Notes: generated from the letters alone by a model not told the origin. A stretch of DNA of 64,000 nt from SMXQ01 sp033720855 (GCA_033720855.1 JAWWBR010000004.1:1-64000), one strand, 5' to 3'. Counted from the stretch's first letter, positions 53,015 through 62,210 are shown. Numbers and translations are program-made.

Positions 53015-54261
53015 CAGCGGGTCCTGACCTTGAGACCCGGCGCCATTTCCGGGAAACGGGTGATGACGACCTCGGCGCTGGGCTCGAACTTGCCGCGAAC
53101 GAAGACGTCATTGCCGCTGCGGGTGACGAGCTCGACCTTCCGCTCCTGCAGCCGCCCGTCGAGGGCGACGAAGATACGGCCACCCGCGCGCAGCGCCGTG
53201 GCGGGGATGCGAACGAGGTCCTCGTAGCGCCGCTCCTTGAACCAGACCTCGACAAAGGCGCCCGGCCTCAGCGGCGTGTCGGAGCCGGCCCCGTCGATGC
53301 GGGCGAACAGGTCGACTCCGCCCTTGGCGGCGTCCACCTCCCCCTGGATACGGTCGATGGTGGCGGTGAAGGTTTGGACCCGGTCGCCCGCGGTCCAGAC
53401 CGCGCGGATGGCGCGCCCGCGCCAGTCGCCCACCGACAGCAAACGCCCGAAATTCTCGTTGGAGAGCGTGAACCGCACCTCCAGCCGACGCGCGTCGATC
53501 AACCGGGCGACCCGGTCCGAGCGGCTCACCCGCTTGCCGACCTCGGTGGAGACGTCGACCAGGAAGCCTTCGAAGGGGGCGAGCAGCCGGGTTTGCTCGA
53601 GGTCGCGCTCGGCTTGGCGCAGCTGCACGGACAGTCGTTCGATCACCGCCTTCTGCTGTTCCAGGCGCGAGGCGTATTGGCGGATGTTGCGTTCGCGCTC
53701 GATCAGCCGGAGGCGTGCCTCCGACAGCGCCAGGCGCGCGTCGTCCAGGGCCTTTTCCGAGCTGGCGCCGCGGGCGACCAGGCGCTCGCGGCGGGCGACG
53801 TCGCGCTTACGTAACGCCACCTGCTCCTTGTCTCGGACCCGTAATTTGATGGCGCCGGTACGCTCGGCCTCGATCTCGCGGAGTTTCGCCCGCGCCTCGT
53901 CCAACTGGGCCTTGCGTTCATTGAGCGCGTTCTCGAAATCGAAGCGATCGATGGCAATCAGCAATTCCCCCGTCTTCACCACGCCGCCCTCGACGAAGGC
54001 GGGACCGGTGTCCACCACCCGACCTTCCACCAGGGGTCGCAATTCGACCTGGCGCCCGGCGAAGATCTGACCGAAGGCCTTGATCTCCGGCTCGACGTCT
54101 TCGGGAACCGCGGGGACGGTGGCGACGGTCCAGATTCTCTCCTCCGCCGGCTGCGGTGTCGTCTCCGGCTTGGTCGCGCGCAGATAGAAGAACGCGGCCA
54201 CGGCCACGGCCAGCACCAGGACCGGCAGGCCGACGCGCAATCCGTCCCTGGCCGAGAGCAT
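53014..54261 (-). CDS. RND efflux periplasmic adaptor (membrane fusion protein)
   Basis: The product is 415 residues from the ATG at 54261; the longer frame to 54432 is antisense to nothing useful and overlaps tetR. One N-terminal membrane helix (VGLPVLVLAVAVAAFFYLRA) is followed by the lipoyl half-motif GQIFAGRQVELRPLVEGRVV. Then come a long charged coiled-coil hairpin (about residues 105-225) and the matching half LAPFEGFLVDVSTEVGKRV. It bridges the RND pump to an outer-membrane channel. It shares one base with the tetR stop (TGATG). Confidence 0.92.
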   Translation of the reverse strand: MLSARDGLRVGLPVLVLAVAVAAFFYLRATKPETTPQPAEERIWTVATVPAVPEDVEPEIKAFGQIFAGRQVELRPLVEGRVVDTGPAFVEGGVVKTGELLIAIDRFDFENALNERKAQLDEARAKLREIEAERTGAIKLRVRDKEQVALRKRDVARRERLVARGASSEKALDDARLALSEARLRLIERERNIRQYASRLEQQKAVIERLSVQLRQAERDLEQTRLLAPFEGFLVDVSTEVGKRVSRSDRVARLIDARRLEVRFTLSNENFGRLLSVGDWRGRAIRAVWTAGDRVQTFTATIDRIQGEVDAAKGGVDLFARIDGAGSDTPLRPGAFVEVWFKERRYEDLVRIPATALRAGGRIFVALDGRLQERKVELVTRSGNDVFVRGKFEPSAEVVITRFPEMAPGLKVRTR

Positions 54262-55085
54262 CACGCCCCTCCCGACGGCGGCACCGGCGCCGGCGCGGTT
54301 TCGGGCAAACCCAAGGTGCGCTGAACCGCGCCGGTGATCATGGCGATCAGGCTCTCGACGCATTCCGGGGTGTAGTCGGTCCAGCCCATCCGCGCGCAGA
54401 CCAGGTTTCGAGCGACCTGATAGATCATGCACTGTCCGACCACGTCGGTGGTCAGGAGCCGGGTTTCGGGCTCGGTGGCGGGCTTGCCGGTCGCCGCCGC
54501 GACCAGCTCCGCCACCGCGTCATGCATGGGATTGACCGCCTCCTCGAGGATCATGGGGAACTCTTCGGACGGTTGGGCGAACTCCCGCACCAAAAGCGCA
54601 TGCTGCCACCTCAGGCGCTCGTTCATCAGGACCGTGGTCAGGGTATGGCGGACGAAGCGGGCGGCCAGATCGGAAAGGGCCCGGCGATCGCCCCGGGCGG
54701 ACTTGATGTCGGCGCGCATGCGCGCCACCACCGGCTCGATGATCGGCGCAACGTCGATGATGATCTGGCGCATGACCTCGTGGTAGAGGCCCTTCTTGCC
54801 GCCGAAATGGTAGCCGATGGCGGCCAAATTGACCCCCGCGCGCGCGGCGATGCGGCGGATGGTGACGGCGTCGAACCCGTCGCGGGCGAACAGCTTTCCG
54901 GCTTCGTCGAGGATGCGCCCGCGGCTGGCATCGCCGCCGGGCCGCCCGGGGCCGCGCACCGACGCGGCGGCCGGGCGGGACACCCGCCCTCTCTTGGCCG
55001 GGACGGCGGCTTTTGCCCGCGCCGGCGCCCCCCGTTTCCCGCGACGGCGGGTGGTGCGGACCGGCGGTTTCGATCTTGTCGCCAT
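54261..55085 (-). CDS. TetR/AcrR-family regulator with CerR-type C-terminal domain
   Basis: The product is 274 residues. A basic, proline-rich 50-residue leader precedes the helix-turn-helix GRILDEAGKLFARDGFDAVT and RRIAARAGVNLAAIGYHFGG-KKGLY. The C-terminal domain with IIEPVVARMRADI, RWQHALLVREFAQPSEEF and VGQCMIYQVARNLV matches the CerR/CecR (YbiH) branch. E. coli CecR controls an HlyD-type transporter cluster, fitting the adjacent adaptor and pump. It is the first gene of the operon and probably represses it. A palindrome lies 33 bases upstream. Confidence 0.9.
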   Translation of the reverse strand: MATRSKPPVRTTRRRGKRGAPARAKAAVPAKRGRVSRPAAASVRGPGRPGGDASRGRILDEAGKLFARDGFDAVTIRRIAARAGVNLAAIGYHFGGKKGLYHEVMRQIIIDVAPIIEPVVARMRADIKSARGDRRALSDLAARFVRHTLTTVLMNERLRWQHALLVREFAQPSEEFPMILEEAVNPMHDAVAELVAAATGKPATEPETRLLTTDVVGQCMIYQVARNLVCARMGWTDYTPECVESLIAMITGAVQRTLGLPETAPAPVPPSGGA

Positions 55086-55116
55086 GGTAGGTTCCCGGTG
55101 GCTGCGTTATTAATAT

Positions 55117-55128
55117 TCAAACGTTTGT
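55117..55128 (-). promoter_or_regulatory. Candidate operator of the tetR-efflux operon
   Basis: CAAACGTTTG (55118-55127) is a perfect ten-base palindrome in an AT-rich island otherwise rare in this DNA, 33-42 bases before the tetR ATG. Flanking TTAAT and TTTAAAAAT supply possible promoter boxes, so the site would overlap the promoter. It fits autorepression by the TetR protein. Confidence 0.55.
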
Positions 55129-55214
55129 TTAAAAATATCCGAAGTCGTGGTCTCCGGCAAGGTCGGATTGCGTGCCCGAAGACGCGCATAACGCCCGGCG
55201 CCGAAGCCCGGGCC

Positions 55215-56321
55215 TCAGTCTTCCAGCAGCCCGAGGACGGCGTCGGCGATGGCCAGCGACGAGGTCAGGCCCGGCGATTCGATGCCGTAGAGGTTGACCA
55301 GGCCGGAAACCCCGTGATCCGCCGGACCCTGCAGGACGAAGTCCCGCGCCGCCTCTCCCGGCGCCTGGATCTTGGGGCGGATGCCCGAATAGGCCGGTTG
55401 CAGGCTGTCGTCGGGCAGACCCGGCCAATAGCGCCTGACCGCGTCATAGAAGCCCCGGCAGCGGCTTGGATCGACCGTGTAGTCGATCTCCGCCACCCAT
55501 TCGACATCGGGTCCGAACTTGGCCTGGCCGGCGAGGTCGAGGGTCAGGTGCACGCCGAGCCCCGCGGCCTCGGGGGCCGGGTAGATCAGGTGGGTAAAGG
55601 GCGCGGCCCCGGCCAGGGAGAAGTAGCTGCCCTTGGCGAAATGCCGCGGCGGCACGGTGGCGGGATCGAGGCCGTCGATGCTGGCGGCCACCGGCTGGGC
55701 GAACAGCCCGGCGGAATTGACCACCGAGCGCGCCGCCAGCGTCATCGCGCCCGGCCCGCCGACATCGAGCTCGATCCCCGCTGCGCTGACGCGGCCGCCG
55801 ACGAGCGGGCTTTTGAAGGCGATCACGGCACCCGCGTCCTCGGCCTCGCCCTGATAGGCGAGCATCAAGCCGTGGCTGTCGATGATCCCGGTGGAGGGCG
55901 AAAGCAGGGCGGCGACGCAGTCGAGGGCGGGCTCCATCGCCTTGGCGTCCGCCGCCGGCAGCCAACATAAATCGTCGACGCCGTTGGCCCGCGCCTTGGC
56001 CTCCAGCGCCCTGAGACCCGGAATCTGGTCCTCGCCGGTGGCGACGATCAGTTTGCCGCAGCGCCGGTGGCCGACGCCGTGCTCGGCGCAATAGGGGTAA
56101 AGCCGCTTGCGGCCGTCGACGCAGTAAAGCGCCTTGAGGCTGCCCGTCGGATAATAGATGCCGGCGTGGATGACCTCGGAATTCCGCGACGAGGTTCCCG
56201 TTCCGATCGCGTCCTCGGCCTCCAGAACGATCACCTCGCGCCCGGAAAGCGCCAGCGCCCGGGCGCAGGCCAAGCCCACCGCGCCGGCCCCGATCACCAC
56301 TGCATCGACAGTTTCGGTCAT
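55215..56321 (-). CDS. L-2-hydroxyglutarate oxidase-like FAD-dependent oxidoreductase
   Basis: The product is 368 residues from 56321, behind AAGGA. The FAD motif is VDAVVIGAGAVGLACARALA. The segment GTSSRNSEVIHAGIYYPTGS is characteristic of the LhgO/L2HGDH branch of the DAO superfamily. HFAKGSYFSLAGAAPFTHLIY and GIRPKIQAPGEAARDFVLQG support it. It would oxidise L-2-hydroxyglutarate or a similar 2-hydroxyacid, passing electrons to quinone. The gene is transcribed towards the tetR operon and is divergent from the DUF898 gene. Confidence 0.85.
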   Translation of the reverse strand: MTETVDAVVIGAGAVGLACARALALSGREVIVLEAEDAIGTGTSSRNSEVIHAGIYYPTGSLKALYCVDGRKRLYPYCAEHGVGHRRCGKLIVATGEDQIPGLRALEAKARANGVDDLCWLPAADAKAMEPALDCVAALLSPSTGIIDSHGLMLAYQGEAEDAGAVIAFKSPLVGGRVSAAGIELDVGGPGAMTLAARSVVNSAGLFAQPVAASIDGLDPATVPPRHFAKGSYFSLAGAAPFTHLIYPAPEAAGLGVHLTLDLAGQAKFGPDVEWVAEIDYTVDPSRCRGFYDAVRRYWPGLPDDSLQPAYSGIRPKIQAPGEAARDFVLQGPADHGVSGLVNLYGIESPGLTSSLAIADAVLGLLED

Positions 56322-56533
56322 CGACCATCCTTCTGAAAAACGCGGCGAGAATACCGGATTCGCGGCGAAAGGGAACCGGGGGGGCGCGGCCGGACAACAA
56401 GAGGTTGCGGCAAGAGCGCCACCACGACTACCCTGCCCGGGGGCGCCATCGCGCCTTCGCCGGACACCCCGCGCCGGCCCACGGGCCGCTGCTTGTGGCG
56501 GTGTCGTGGAGATCCAGGCCGAGAGGAGTTTTC

Positions 56534-57733
56534 GTGTCCGATTCCGAGGGGCCGCCGCCGGCCAGTCCGATCCCCGCCACCGGGACGCGGGCCGCCGCCG
56601 CATCCGGCGCCGATGCCGCGGCCGAGCCCCAACACCGCTTCACCTACGAAGGCGATACCGCCGACCTCTGGCCGATGACGCTGAAGATCGCCCTGCTCAA
56701 CCTGGTGACGCTCTTCTTCTACCGGTTCTGGGGCCGCACCCGGGTGCGCCAGTACCTTTGGGGACGGACCTCCCTGCTGGGCGACCGGTTCGTCTATACC
56801 GGGACCGGCAAGGAGATGTTCCTCGGCTTCGTCATCGTCTTCTTCGTCGTCCTGCTGCCGATCTTTGCCGCCTCGGCCTATGTCGTCCTCTACTGGAGCG
56901 AGGACATGGGGGCCCAGATGGCGTTCTTCTACGGGCTCGGGGCGGTCACCTATTTCCTTTTCTTCGTCGCCTCCTACCGGGCGCTGCGCTATCGCCTGAG
57001 CCGCACCAACTGGCGGGGAATCCGCGGCAACCAGACCGGTTCCGCCGTGGTCTACGCGCTCAAGGCGTTCGGCTGGCTGCTTCTGGTCCCGCTCACCATG
57101 GGACTGCTCTATCCGGTGCAGAGCGTCTCGCTCACCGGCACGCGGCTGAAAAACGCCTGGTTCGGCGACCGCCAATTCGCCTTCGAGAGCGAGGGCCGCA
57201 GCGGCCTGCTCTACGGTCCCTATTTGCGGGCCTGGCTCGGCTTCATCTTCAAACCCTTCGGCATCGTCATCCTGGCCCTTCTGGTCATCGCCCTGGCGCT
57301 ATGGGCACTCGGTATCGACCTTCCCGGCCGCTTCGCCGGGGCCAGGGAGGGGGAACCGGTCCAGTTGGATCTCGGGTTCGGCCTGTTTCTCGTCATCTGG
57401 GGGCTGGTCGCCCTCGGCTGGCTCAGGACCTATACCCGCTACAAGGCCAGGGAGCTTGCGATCATGGCCGACTGGGTCCGCTTCGGGCGCTTGCGCTTCC
57501 GCTTCGATGCGGACCACAACCAGCTCTTTCGCCTGGTCTTCGGCAATATCCTGATCACGGCGCTGACCCTCGGTTTCGGGAGGCCGTTCGCGCAGAACCG
57601 GATGGTACGGTTCATCGCCCGGCACCTCACCGTGGTCGGTGTGCCTGACCTCGACACCCTGGGCCAGAGCACCGGCAGGGCCCCGGGCATGGGCGAGGGA
57701 TTGGCGGACGCGTTCGATGCGGGCTCCATCTAG
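56534..57733 (+). CDS. DUF898 (YjgN-type) multi-pass membrane protein
   Basis: The product is 399 residues from a GTG at 56534 behind GAGAGGAG. After a 35-residue proline/alanine leader come at least six hydrophobic segments. YEGDTADLWPMTLKIALLNLVTLFFYRFWGRTRVRQY (split here: the FFYRFWGRTRVR motif is the mark) opens the first DUF898 repeat. A second repeat begins around FESEGRSGLLYGPYLRAW. Function is unknown. It overlaps the following M48 peptidase gene by 17 bases, a pairing seen widely in alphaproteobacteria, so the two probably act together at the membrane. Confidence 0.85.
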   Translation: MSDSEGPPPASPIPATGTRAAAASGADAAAEPQHRFTYEGDTADLWPMTLKIALLNLVTLFFYRFWGRTRVRQYLWGRTSLLGDRFVYTGTGKEMFLGFVIVFFVVLLPIFAASAYVVLYWSEDMGAQMAFFYGLGAVTYFLFFVASYRALRYRLSRTNWRGIRGNQTGSAVVYALKAFGWLLLVPLTMGLLYPVQSVSLTGTRLKNAWFGDRQFAFESEGRSGLLYGPYLRAWLGFIFKPFGIVILALLVIALALWALGIDLPGRFAGAREGEPVQLDLGFGLFLVIWGLVALGWLRTYTRYKARELAIMADWVRFGRLRFRFDADHNQLFRLVFGNILITALTLGFGRPFAQNRMVRFIARHLTVVGVPDLDTLGQSTGRAPGMGEGLADAFDAGSI

Positions 57734-58820
57734 GGACGGGCGGACCCGGGTTCACGGGTCGTTTTTCGACGGGGTGACGGCCGCCGCCAAGCCGGTCACC
57801 GTCAGCGTGCTCGGCACCGGCATCCAGATCTACGGCGAGGGCGGCGTTTCCTGCGGAAATTGGCCCTATGGCGGCATGCGCACGGCACCCGGCGTGGCGC
57901 CGGAAACCGAGCTCAACCTCCTGCACCGGGATCATCCCGACGCCCGCCTGGTGATCACCGATGCCGGCGTCTTGGGCCAGATCCGGACCATCGCCCCACA
58001 GGTTCTCCCCCGGGAAGAGAGGCAGCACGGTCTTGCCCACAGGCTTGCCCTGATCGCCCTGATCATCGCCATCCTCGCCGGCCTGGTCTTCGTCGTCATC
58101 CCCCAGGGCGCCCATGTCATCGCCGGCGCCATCCCGGTGGATTGGGAAACCGCCTGGGGCAAGTCCTTCCGGACCCGCTTGTCCGCCAGCGCCAAGGTCT
58201 GCGGCAACCGGCGCGGCGCGGACGCGCTCGAGCAACTCGCGGCCAAGCTGCTCGCCACCGAAGCGGCGCGGGCCGGCGGCTACGACATCGACATCACGGT
58301 CATCGAGGCAAAGGCGCAGAACGCCTTCGCCACCCTTGGCGGCCAGATCGTCCTGTTCTCCGATCTGATCGAGAAGATGGAGGGCCCCGACGAACTGGCC
58401 GGCGTTCTCGCCCACGAGATCGCCCATGTCGTCGCCCGGCACCCCCTCACCCACGCCATCGAGGCGCTTGCCGCCACCACCCTCGCCGCCATGTTCGGCG
58501 GCGGCGGCGACATGGGCGGCAGCGCGGCGGGGGTCGGCGGGGCACTGGCGGTCAGCGCCTACAGCCGCGCCATGGAGGCCGAAGCCGACGCCATCGCCCA
58601 GAACATCCTTGCCCAGGCGCGGATCTCGCCCAACGGGCTTGCCGATTTCTTCGCCCGCCTGAAGCGGACCGAGACGGTCACCAGCGGCGGGGCGCTGGCG
58701 CTGTTCGACAGCCACCCGGACCTGGCGGAGCGGGCGGCCAGGCTGCGCGACGATACGGGATCGACGGCGCCCGCGCTCGGCCCCCGTGAATGGCGCCAAT
58801 TGAAGACGATCTGCGGCTGA
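57717..58820 (+). CDS. M48-family membrane metallopeptidase
   Basis: The product is 367 residues; the ATG at 57717 lies inside the end of the DUF898 gene and has only a weak ribosome site. One membrane helix (LALIALIIAILAGLVFVVI) separates a cytosolic N-terminal domain from the peptidase domain. The zinc site is VLAHEIAHVVARHP, with the third ligand in YSRAMEAEADAIA. It belongs to the small M48 group near HtpX/BepA/LoiP. Together with its partner it may take part in membrane protein quality control. Confidence 0.88.
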   Translation: MRAPSRDGRTRVHGSFFDGVTAAAKPVTVSVLGTGIQIYGEGGVSCGNWPYGGMRTAPGVAPETELNLLHRDHPDARLVITDAGVLGQIRTIAPQVLPREERQHGLAHRLALIALIIAILAGLVFVVIPQGAHVIAGAIPVDWETAWGKSFRTRLSASAKVCGNRRGADALEQLAAKLLATEAARAGGYDIDITVIEAKAQNAFATLGGQIVLFSDLIEKMEGPDELAGVLAHEIAHVVARHPLTHAIEALAATTLAAMFGGGGDMGGSAAGVGGALAVSAYSRAMEAEADAIAQNILAQARISPNGLADFFARLKRTETVTSGGALALFDSHPDLAERAARLRDDTGSTAPALGPREWRQLKTICG

Positions 58821-58922
58821 CGCTTTGCGCCCGTACCGAATTCATTGTTTTCTCAAGGCTCTTGCCCATATATAGGCCCGGCCGCCCAAGGCCAGCCCGA
58901 TCAATCACGGTTCCGCGTATCC

Positions 58923-60749
58923 ATGGACATCCGCAACATCGCCATCATCGCCCATGTGGATCATGGCAAGACCACCCTGGTGGATTGCCTGCTCCGCGAA
59001 TCGGGCGCCTTCCGCGCCGGCCAGAAGGTCGCCGAACGGGCGCTCGATTCCGGCGACATCGAGCGCGAGCGCGGCATCACCATCCTCGCCAAATGCACCT
59101 CGGTGGCCTGGCGCGGCGTGCGCATCAACATCGTCGACACCCCCGGCCATGCCGATTTCGGCGGCGAGGTCGAGCGCGTGCTGTCCATGGTCGACGGCGT
59201 CCTGGTGCTGGTCGACGCCGCCGAGGGGCCGATGCCCCAGACCAAGTTCGTCCTCGGCAAGGCGCTGGCCCTCGGCCTCGCCCCCATCGTCGTCATCAAC
59301 AAGACCGACCGCGCCGACGCCCGCCCCTTCGAGGTCCAGGACGAAACCTTCGACCTGATGGCGGCGCTGGGCGCCGACGAGCGCCAACTGGATTTCCCGA
59401 CCCTGTTCGCCTCGGCCAAGCAGGGCTGGGCCGCGGCCGAGCCCGAGGGTGCGCGCGAGACCATGGTCCCGCTCCTCGATCTCATCCTCGATCACGTGGC
59501 AGCGCCCGAGGTCAATGGCGACGCGCCGTTCCGCATGCTGGTGACGACCCTGGAATACGACCCCTATCTCGGGCGCATCCTCACCGGGCGCATCTCCGAC
59601 GGCGCGGCGCGGGTGAACCAGCCGATCCATGCCGTCGACCGCGAGGGCGACGTGATCGAGAGCGGGCGCATCGTCCAGCTCCTGGCCTTCCGCGGGCTGG
59701 AGCGCACCCCCATCGAGACGGCGGAGGCCGGCGACATCGTCGCCATCGCCGGGCTGGCCAAGGCATCGGTGGCCGACACCCTCTCCGATCCCGCCATCGC
59801 CGAGCCGCTGGCCGCCCAGCCGGTCGATCCGCCGACCCTGGCGATGACCTTTTCGGTCAACGATTCGCCCCTGGCCGGGCGCGACGGCGACAAGGTCACG
59901 TCGCGGCTGATCGGCGCCCGTCTCGCGCGCGAGGCCGAGGGCAACGTCGCTATCCGCGTCGCCGAGGGGGACGGCGCCGGCGCCTTCGAGGTGGCCGGGC
60001 GCGGCGAACTGCAGATCGCGGTGCTTATCGAGACCATGCGCCGGGAGGGATTCGAGCTTTCGGTCTCGCGCCCCCGGGTGCTTTACCGCGAGGATCCGGA
60101 AACCGGCCGGCGCCTGGAGCCGATGGAAGAGGTGGTCATCGACGTCGACGAGGCATTCGCCGGCGCGGTGGTGGAAAAGCTGGGCCAGCGCCGCGGTGAG
60201 CTCACCGACCTCAGGCCCACCGGCGGCGACAAGCAGCGCCTCACCTTCCTCGCCCCGACCCGGGCGCTGATCGGCTATCACTCGGAATTCCTGACCGATA
60301 CCCGCGGCACCGGCGTGATGAACCGGGTGTTCGCGGGCTATGCCCCCTACAAGGGGGAGATCAAGGGCCGCCACTCGGGCGTGCTGGTCGCCAACGGCCA
60401 GGGGACGACGGTGCCCTATGCGCTTTGGAACCTGGAGGAGCGCGGACGGCTCTTCGTCGGCCCCGGCGAAGAGACCTACGCCGGCATGATCATCGGCGAA
60501 CACAGCCGCGGCAACGACCTCGACGTCAACCCGCTCCGTGCCAAGCAGCTCACCAATATCCGCGCCGCCGGCAAGGACGAGGCGGTGACCCTCACGCCGC
60601 CGCTGCGCTTCTCGCTGGAGGAGGCCATCGCCTATATCGACGACGACGAGCTGGTGGAGGTGACGCCCAAGACCTTCCGCCTGCGCAAGCGGCTGCTCGA
60701 TATCAACGACCGCAAGCGCGCCGCCCGACAAAAGGAAGCCGCGGGGTAG
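58923..60749 (+). CDS. typA: Ribosome-associated GTPase TypA/BipA
   Basis: The product is 608 residues, the standard length, from the ATG at 58923 (an upstream in-frame start at 58845 is unlikely). G motifs are AHVDHGKTT (G1), RERGITI (G2), DTPGHADFGGE (G3), NKTDR (G4) and SAK (G5). The second domain follows, and near the end is the TypA-specific VTLTPPLRFSLEEAIAYIDD. It binds 70S ribosomes and supports 50S assembly in cold or stress. It is alone between the M48 gene and a convergent cupin gene. Confidence 0.96.
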   Translation: MDIRNIAIIAHVDHGKTTLVDCLLRESGAFRAGQKVAERALDSGDIERERGITILAKCTSVAWRGVRINIVDTPGHADFGGEVERVLSMVDGVLVLVDAAEGPMPQTKFVLGKALALGLAPIVVINKTDRADARPFEVQDETFDLMAALGADERQLDFPTLFASAKQGWAAAEPEGARETMVPLLDLILDHVAAPEVNGDAPFRMLVTTLEYDPYLGRILTGRISDGAARVNQPIHAVDREGDVIESGRIVQLLAFRGLERTPIETAEAGDIVAIAGLAKASVADTLSDPAIAEPLAAQPVDPPTLAMTFSVNDSPLAGRDGDKVTSRLIGARLAREAEGNVAIRVAEGDGAGAFEVAGRGELQIAVLIETMRREGFELSVSRPRVLYREDPETGRRLEPMEEVVIDVDEAFAGAVVEKLGQRRGELTDLRPTGGDKQRLTFLAPTRALIGYHSEFLTDTRGTGVMNRVFAGYAPYKGEIKGRHSGVLVANGQGTTVPYALWNLEERGRLFVGPGEETYAGMIIGEHSRGNDLDVNPLRAKQLTNIRAAGKDEAVTLTPPLRFSLEEAIAYIDDDELVEVTPKTFRLRKRLLDINDRKRAARQKEAAG

Positions 60750-60804
60750 GTTGCCCCGCCCCGCGGCCCGCAATTCCCCGAAATCCGGGAATCGGGTCCG
60801 TGCC

Positions 60805-61281
60805 CTATTTCACCACGGCCGAGTAGCCGCCGCTCATGGAGCCGGCATCGGCGAGCTTCTTGGGCGCCGAATCGGTGCGCCCCGAGAGCTTCGCGCCGGC
60901 TTCGTGGAAGCCCTGGACCAGCATCACCTCGGCGTCGCCCTCGCCGACATTGTCGAACCAGTAGCGCGCGTTGCGCGGGATGATGACGCCCTCCATGGGG
61001 CCGCATTCGGCGATCACCTCGTCGCCGGGCCCGTAGAAGCGGATGCGGCCCGAGAGCACCGTGAACATGCCGTCCACCTTGGTGTGGTAATGGAGGTTGT
61101 TCTCCCCGCCCTGATGGATCACCTGGACCTGGGCGCGGACCACGTCGGTCTGGCCCAGGCGCACGGAGATCTTGGGGCGGTCGAAATCCTCGGGTTTCTT
61201 GTAGCTGAACTTGACGACCTTGGCCTCGGCATCCAAGTGGTCCTGTTCGGTCAGGCCGTCGCGTTCCGATGTCATCGTCAT
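60805..61281 (-). CDS. Cupin-domain protein
   Basis: The product is 158 residues. The cupin metal motif can be read as NLHYHTKVDGMFTVLSGRIRF (G-X5-H-X-H-X4-E type, with Asp at the Glu position) and a second motif around PRNARYWFDNVGEGDAEV. Such single-domain proteins include dioxygenases, isomerases and sugar binders, so the activity is open. The start at 61281 follows AAGGAGA. It converges with typA and is read in the same direction as the DUF1491 gene 75 bases upstream. Confidence 0.8.
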   Translation of the reverse strand: MTMTSERDGLTEQDHLDAEAKVVKFSYKKPEDFDRPKISVRLGQTDVVRAQVQVIHQGGENNLHYHTKVDGMFTVLSGRIRFYGPGDEVIAECGPMEGVIIPRNARYWFDNVGEGDAEVMLVQGFHEAGAKLSGRTDSAPKKLADAGSMSGGYSAVVK

Positions 61282-61356
61282 GGAAATCTCCTTAAGCGTT
61301 TCTCTCCGTTGTCGTTGCCGGGACTATACCAGACACGGCCGATTCGTAAAATCCGA

Positions 61357-61704
61357 CTAGTAGCCCTCGATCACCTCGCCGTCGATCTCATAGAGCCCGG
61401 CCCGGTCGATCACCTCGAGCGCCCAGATGTCGGGATCGAACTCGCCCTGGCGGGCGATATAGGCGTCGGCTTCCGATTCGTCGACCGGCTCGGGCCCGAG
61501 CGGCCTCAACCAGGCGCGGCCGCCCGCCGGCGCCGTGGTCTGGGTCAGCAGGTCGGCGCGGCCGTCGGCGCCCAAGATCTTGAGGACGATGGAGCCGCCG
61601 TCATCATCGCCGCGCCGCAGCACGGTCAGGGTCAGCCCCGCCCGATCGCAGAGCCGCAACTGGGCCTTCACCCAAATGCCGGGCTTGAGGCGGGCCTCAG
61701 CCAT
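61357..61704 (-). CDS. DUF1491-family protein
   Basis: The product is 115 residues from 61704; an ATG at 61719 would add five. RLKPGIWVKAQLRLCDRAGL, SIVLKILGADGRADLL, DAYIARQGEFDPDIWALEVID and RAGL follow the DUF1491 pattern seen almost only in alphaproteobacteria, where the gene tends to be single-copy. No function is known. The protein is small, soluble and without membrane or signal segments. It is divergent from the VOC gene at 61783. Confidence 0.8.
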   Translation of the reverse strand: MAEARLKPGIWVKAQLRLCDRAGLTLTVLRRGDDDGGSIVLKILGADGRADLLTQTTAPAGGRAWLRPLGPEPVDESEADAYIARQGEFDPDIWALEVIDRAGLYEIDGEVIEGY

Positions 61705-61782
61705 CGGCGGGCGCGCCAAGACCGGGTTGTCCAGCCGCGGTCGGCATCTCTATAATCGGGTCAAACGTCAAGGGAGTTCGCC

Positions 61783-62169
61783 ATGATCAAAATGAAGGGC
61801 CTGACCCATTTCACCATCCCCGTTACCGACCTGCAACGCTCCAAGGATTTCTACGTCAATACGCTCGGCTTCAAGTTCGAGCGCGAAAATCGCCACATGG
61901 TGTTCGTGAGCTGCCAGGACGATTATTTCGTCCTCACGCTGTCGGAGAATCCCATCGACCCCAACAAGGGCGACAAGCACGACATCCACACCGCCTTCTA
62001 CGTCGACGCGGACGAATACGACCGCGCCGCCGAGTATCTCAAGGAAAAGGGCATCCGCATCATCATGGACGAGGAACGCCACGGCGATGCGACCTTCACC
62101 GGGCGCTCCATGTATTTCCACGATCCCGACCGCAACGTGCTCGAGCTGCACGATTCCGACAAGGACTGA
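61783..62169 (+). CDS. VOC (glyoxalase/dioxygenase-fold) family protein
   Basis: The product is 128 residues from 61783 behind AAGGGAG. The first beta-alpha-beta-beta-beta unit begins GLTHFTIPVTDLQRSKDFYVNT-LGF with the metal histidine near LTHF, and the second ends SMYFHDPDRNVLELHD with the ligand Glu. HTAFYVDADEYDRAAEYLKEKG is the usual middle. The family covers glyoxalase I, fosfomycin resistance and extradiol dioxygenases. Nothing here picks one. It converges on the amidohydrolase gene. Confidence 0.85.
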   Translation: MIKMKGLTHFTIPVTDLQRSKDFYVNTLGFKFERENRHMVFVSCQDDYFVLTLSENPIDPNKGDKHDIHTAFYVDADEYDRAAEYLKEKGIRIIMDEERHGDATFTGRSMYFHDPDRNVLELHDSDKD

Positions 62170-62210
62170 GCGACACAAGGCAACGCCCTGCCGGACGCGG
62201 GGCCAGCGCA

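Noticed and set aside
50156..53227. A 1023-codon plus-strand open frame antisense to the RND pump and adaptor genes
   Set aside because: The encoded protein is low-complexity (rich in Asp, Gly, His, Arg) with no domain features, while the minus strand encodes complete RND proteins. Long antisense frames are expected in GC-rich DNA.
60739..60766. CCGCGGGG/CCCCGCGG hairpin at the typA stop codon
   Set aside because: It has eight-base arms but no T-run and overlaps the coding end, so it was not called a terminator.
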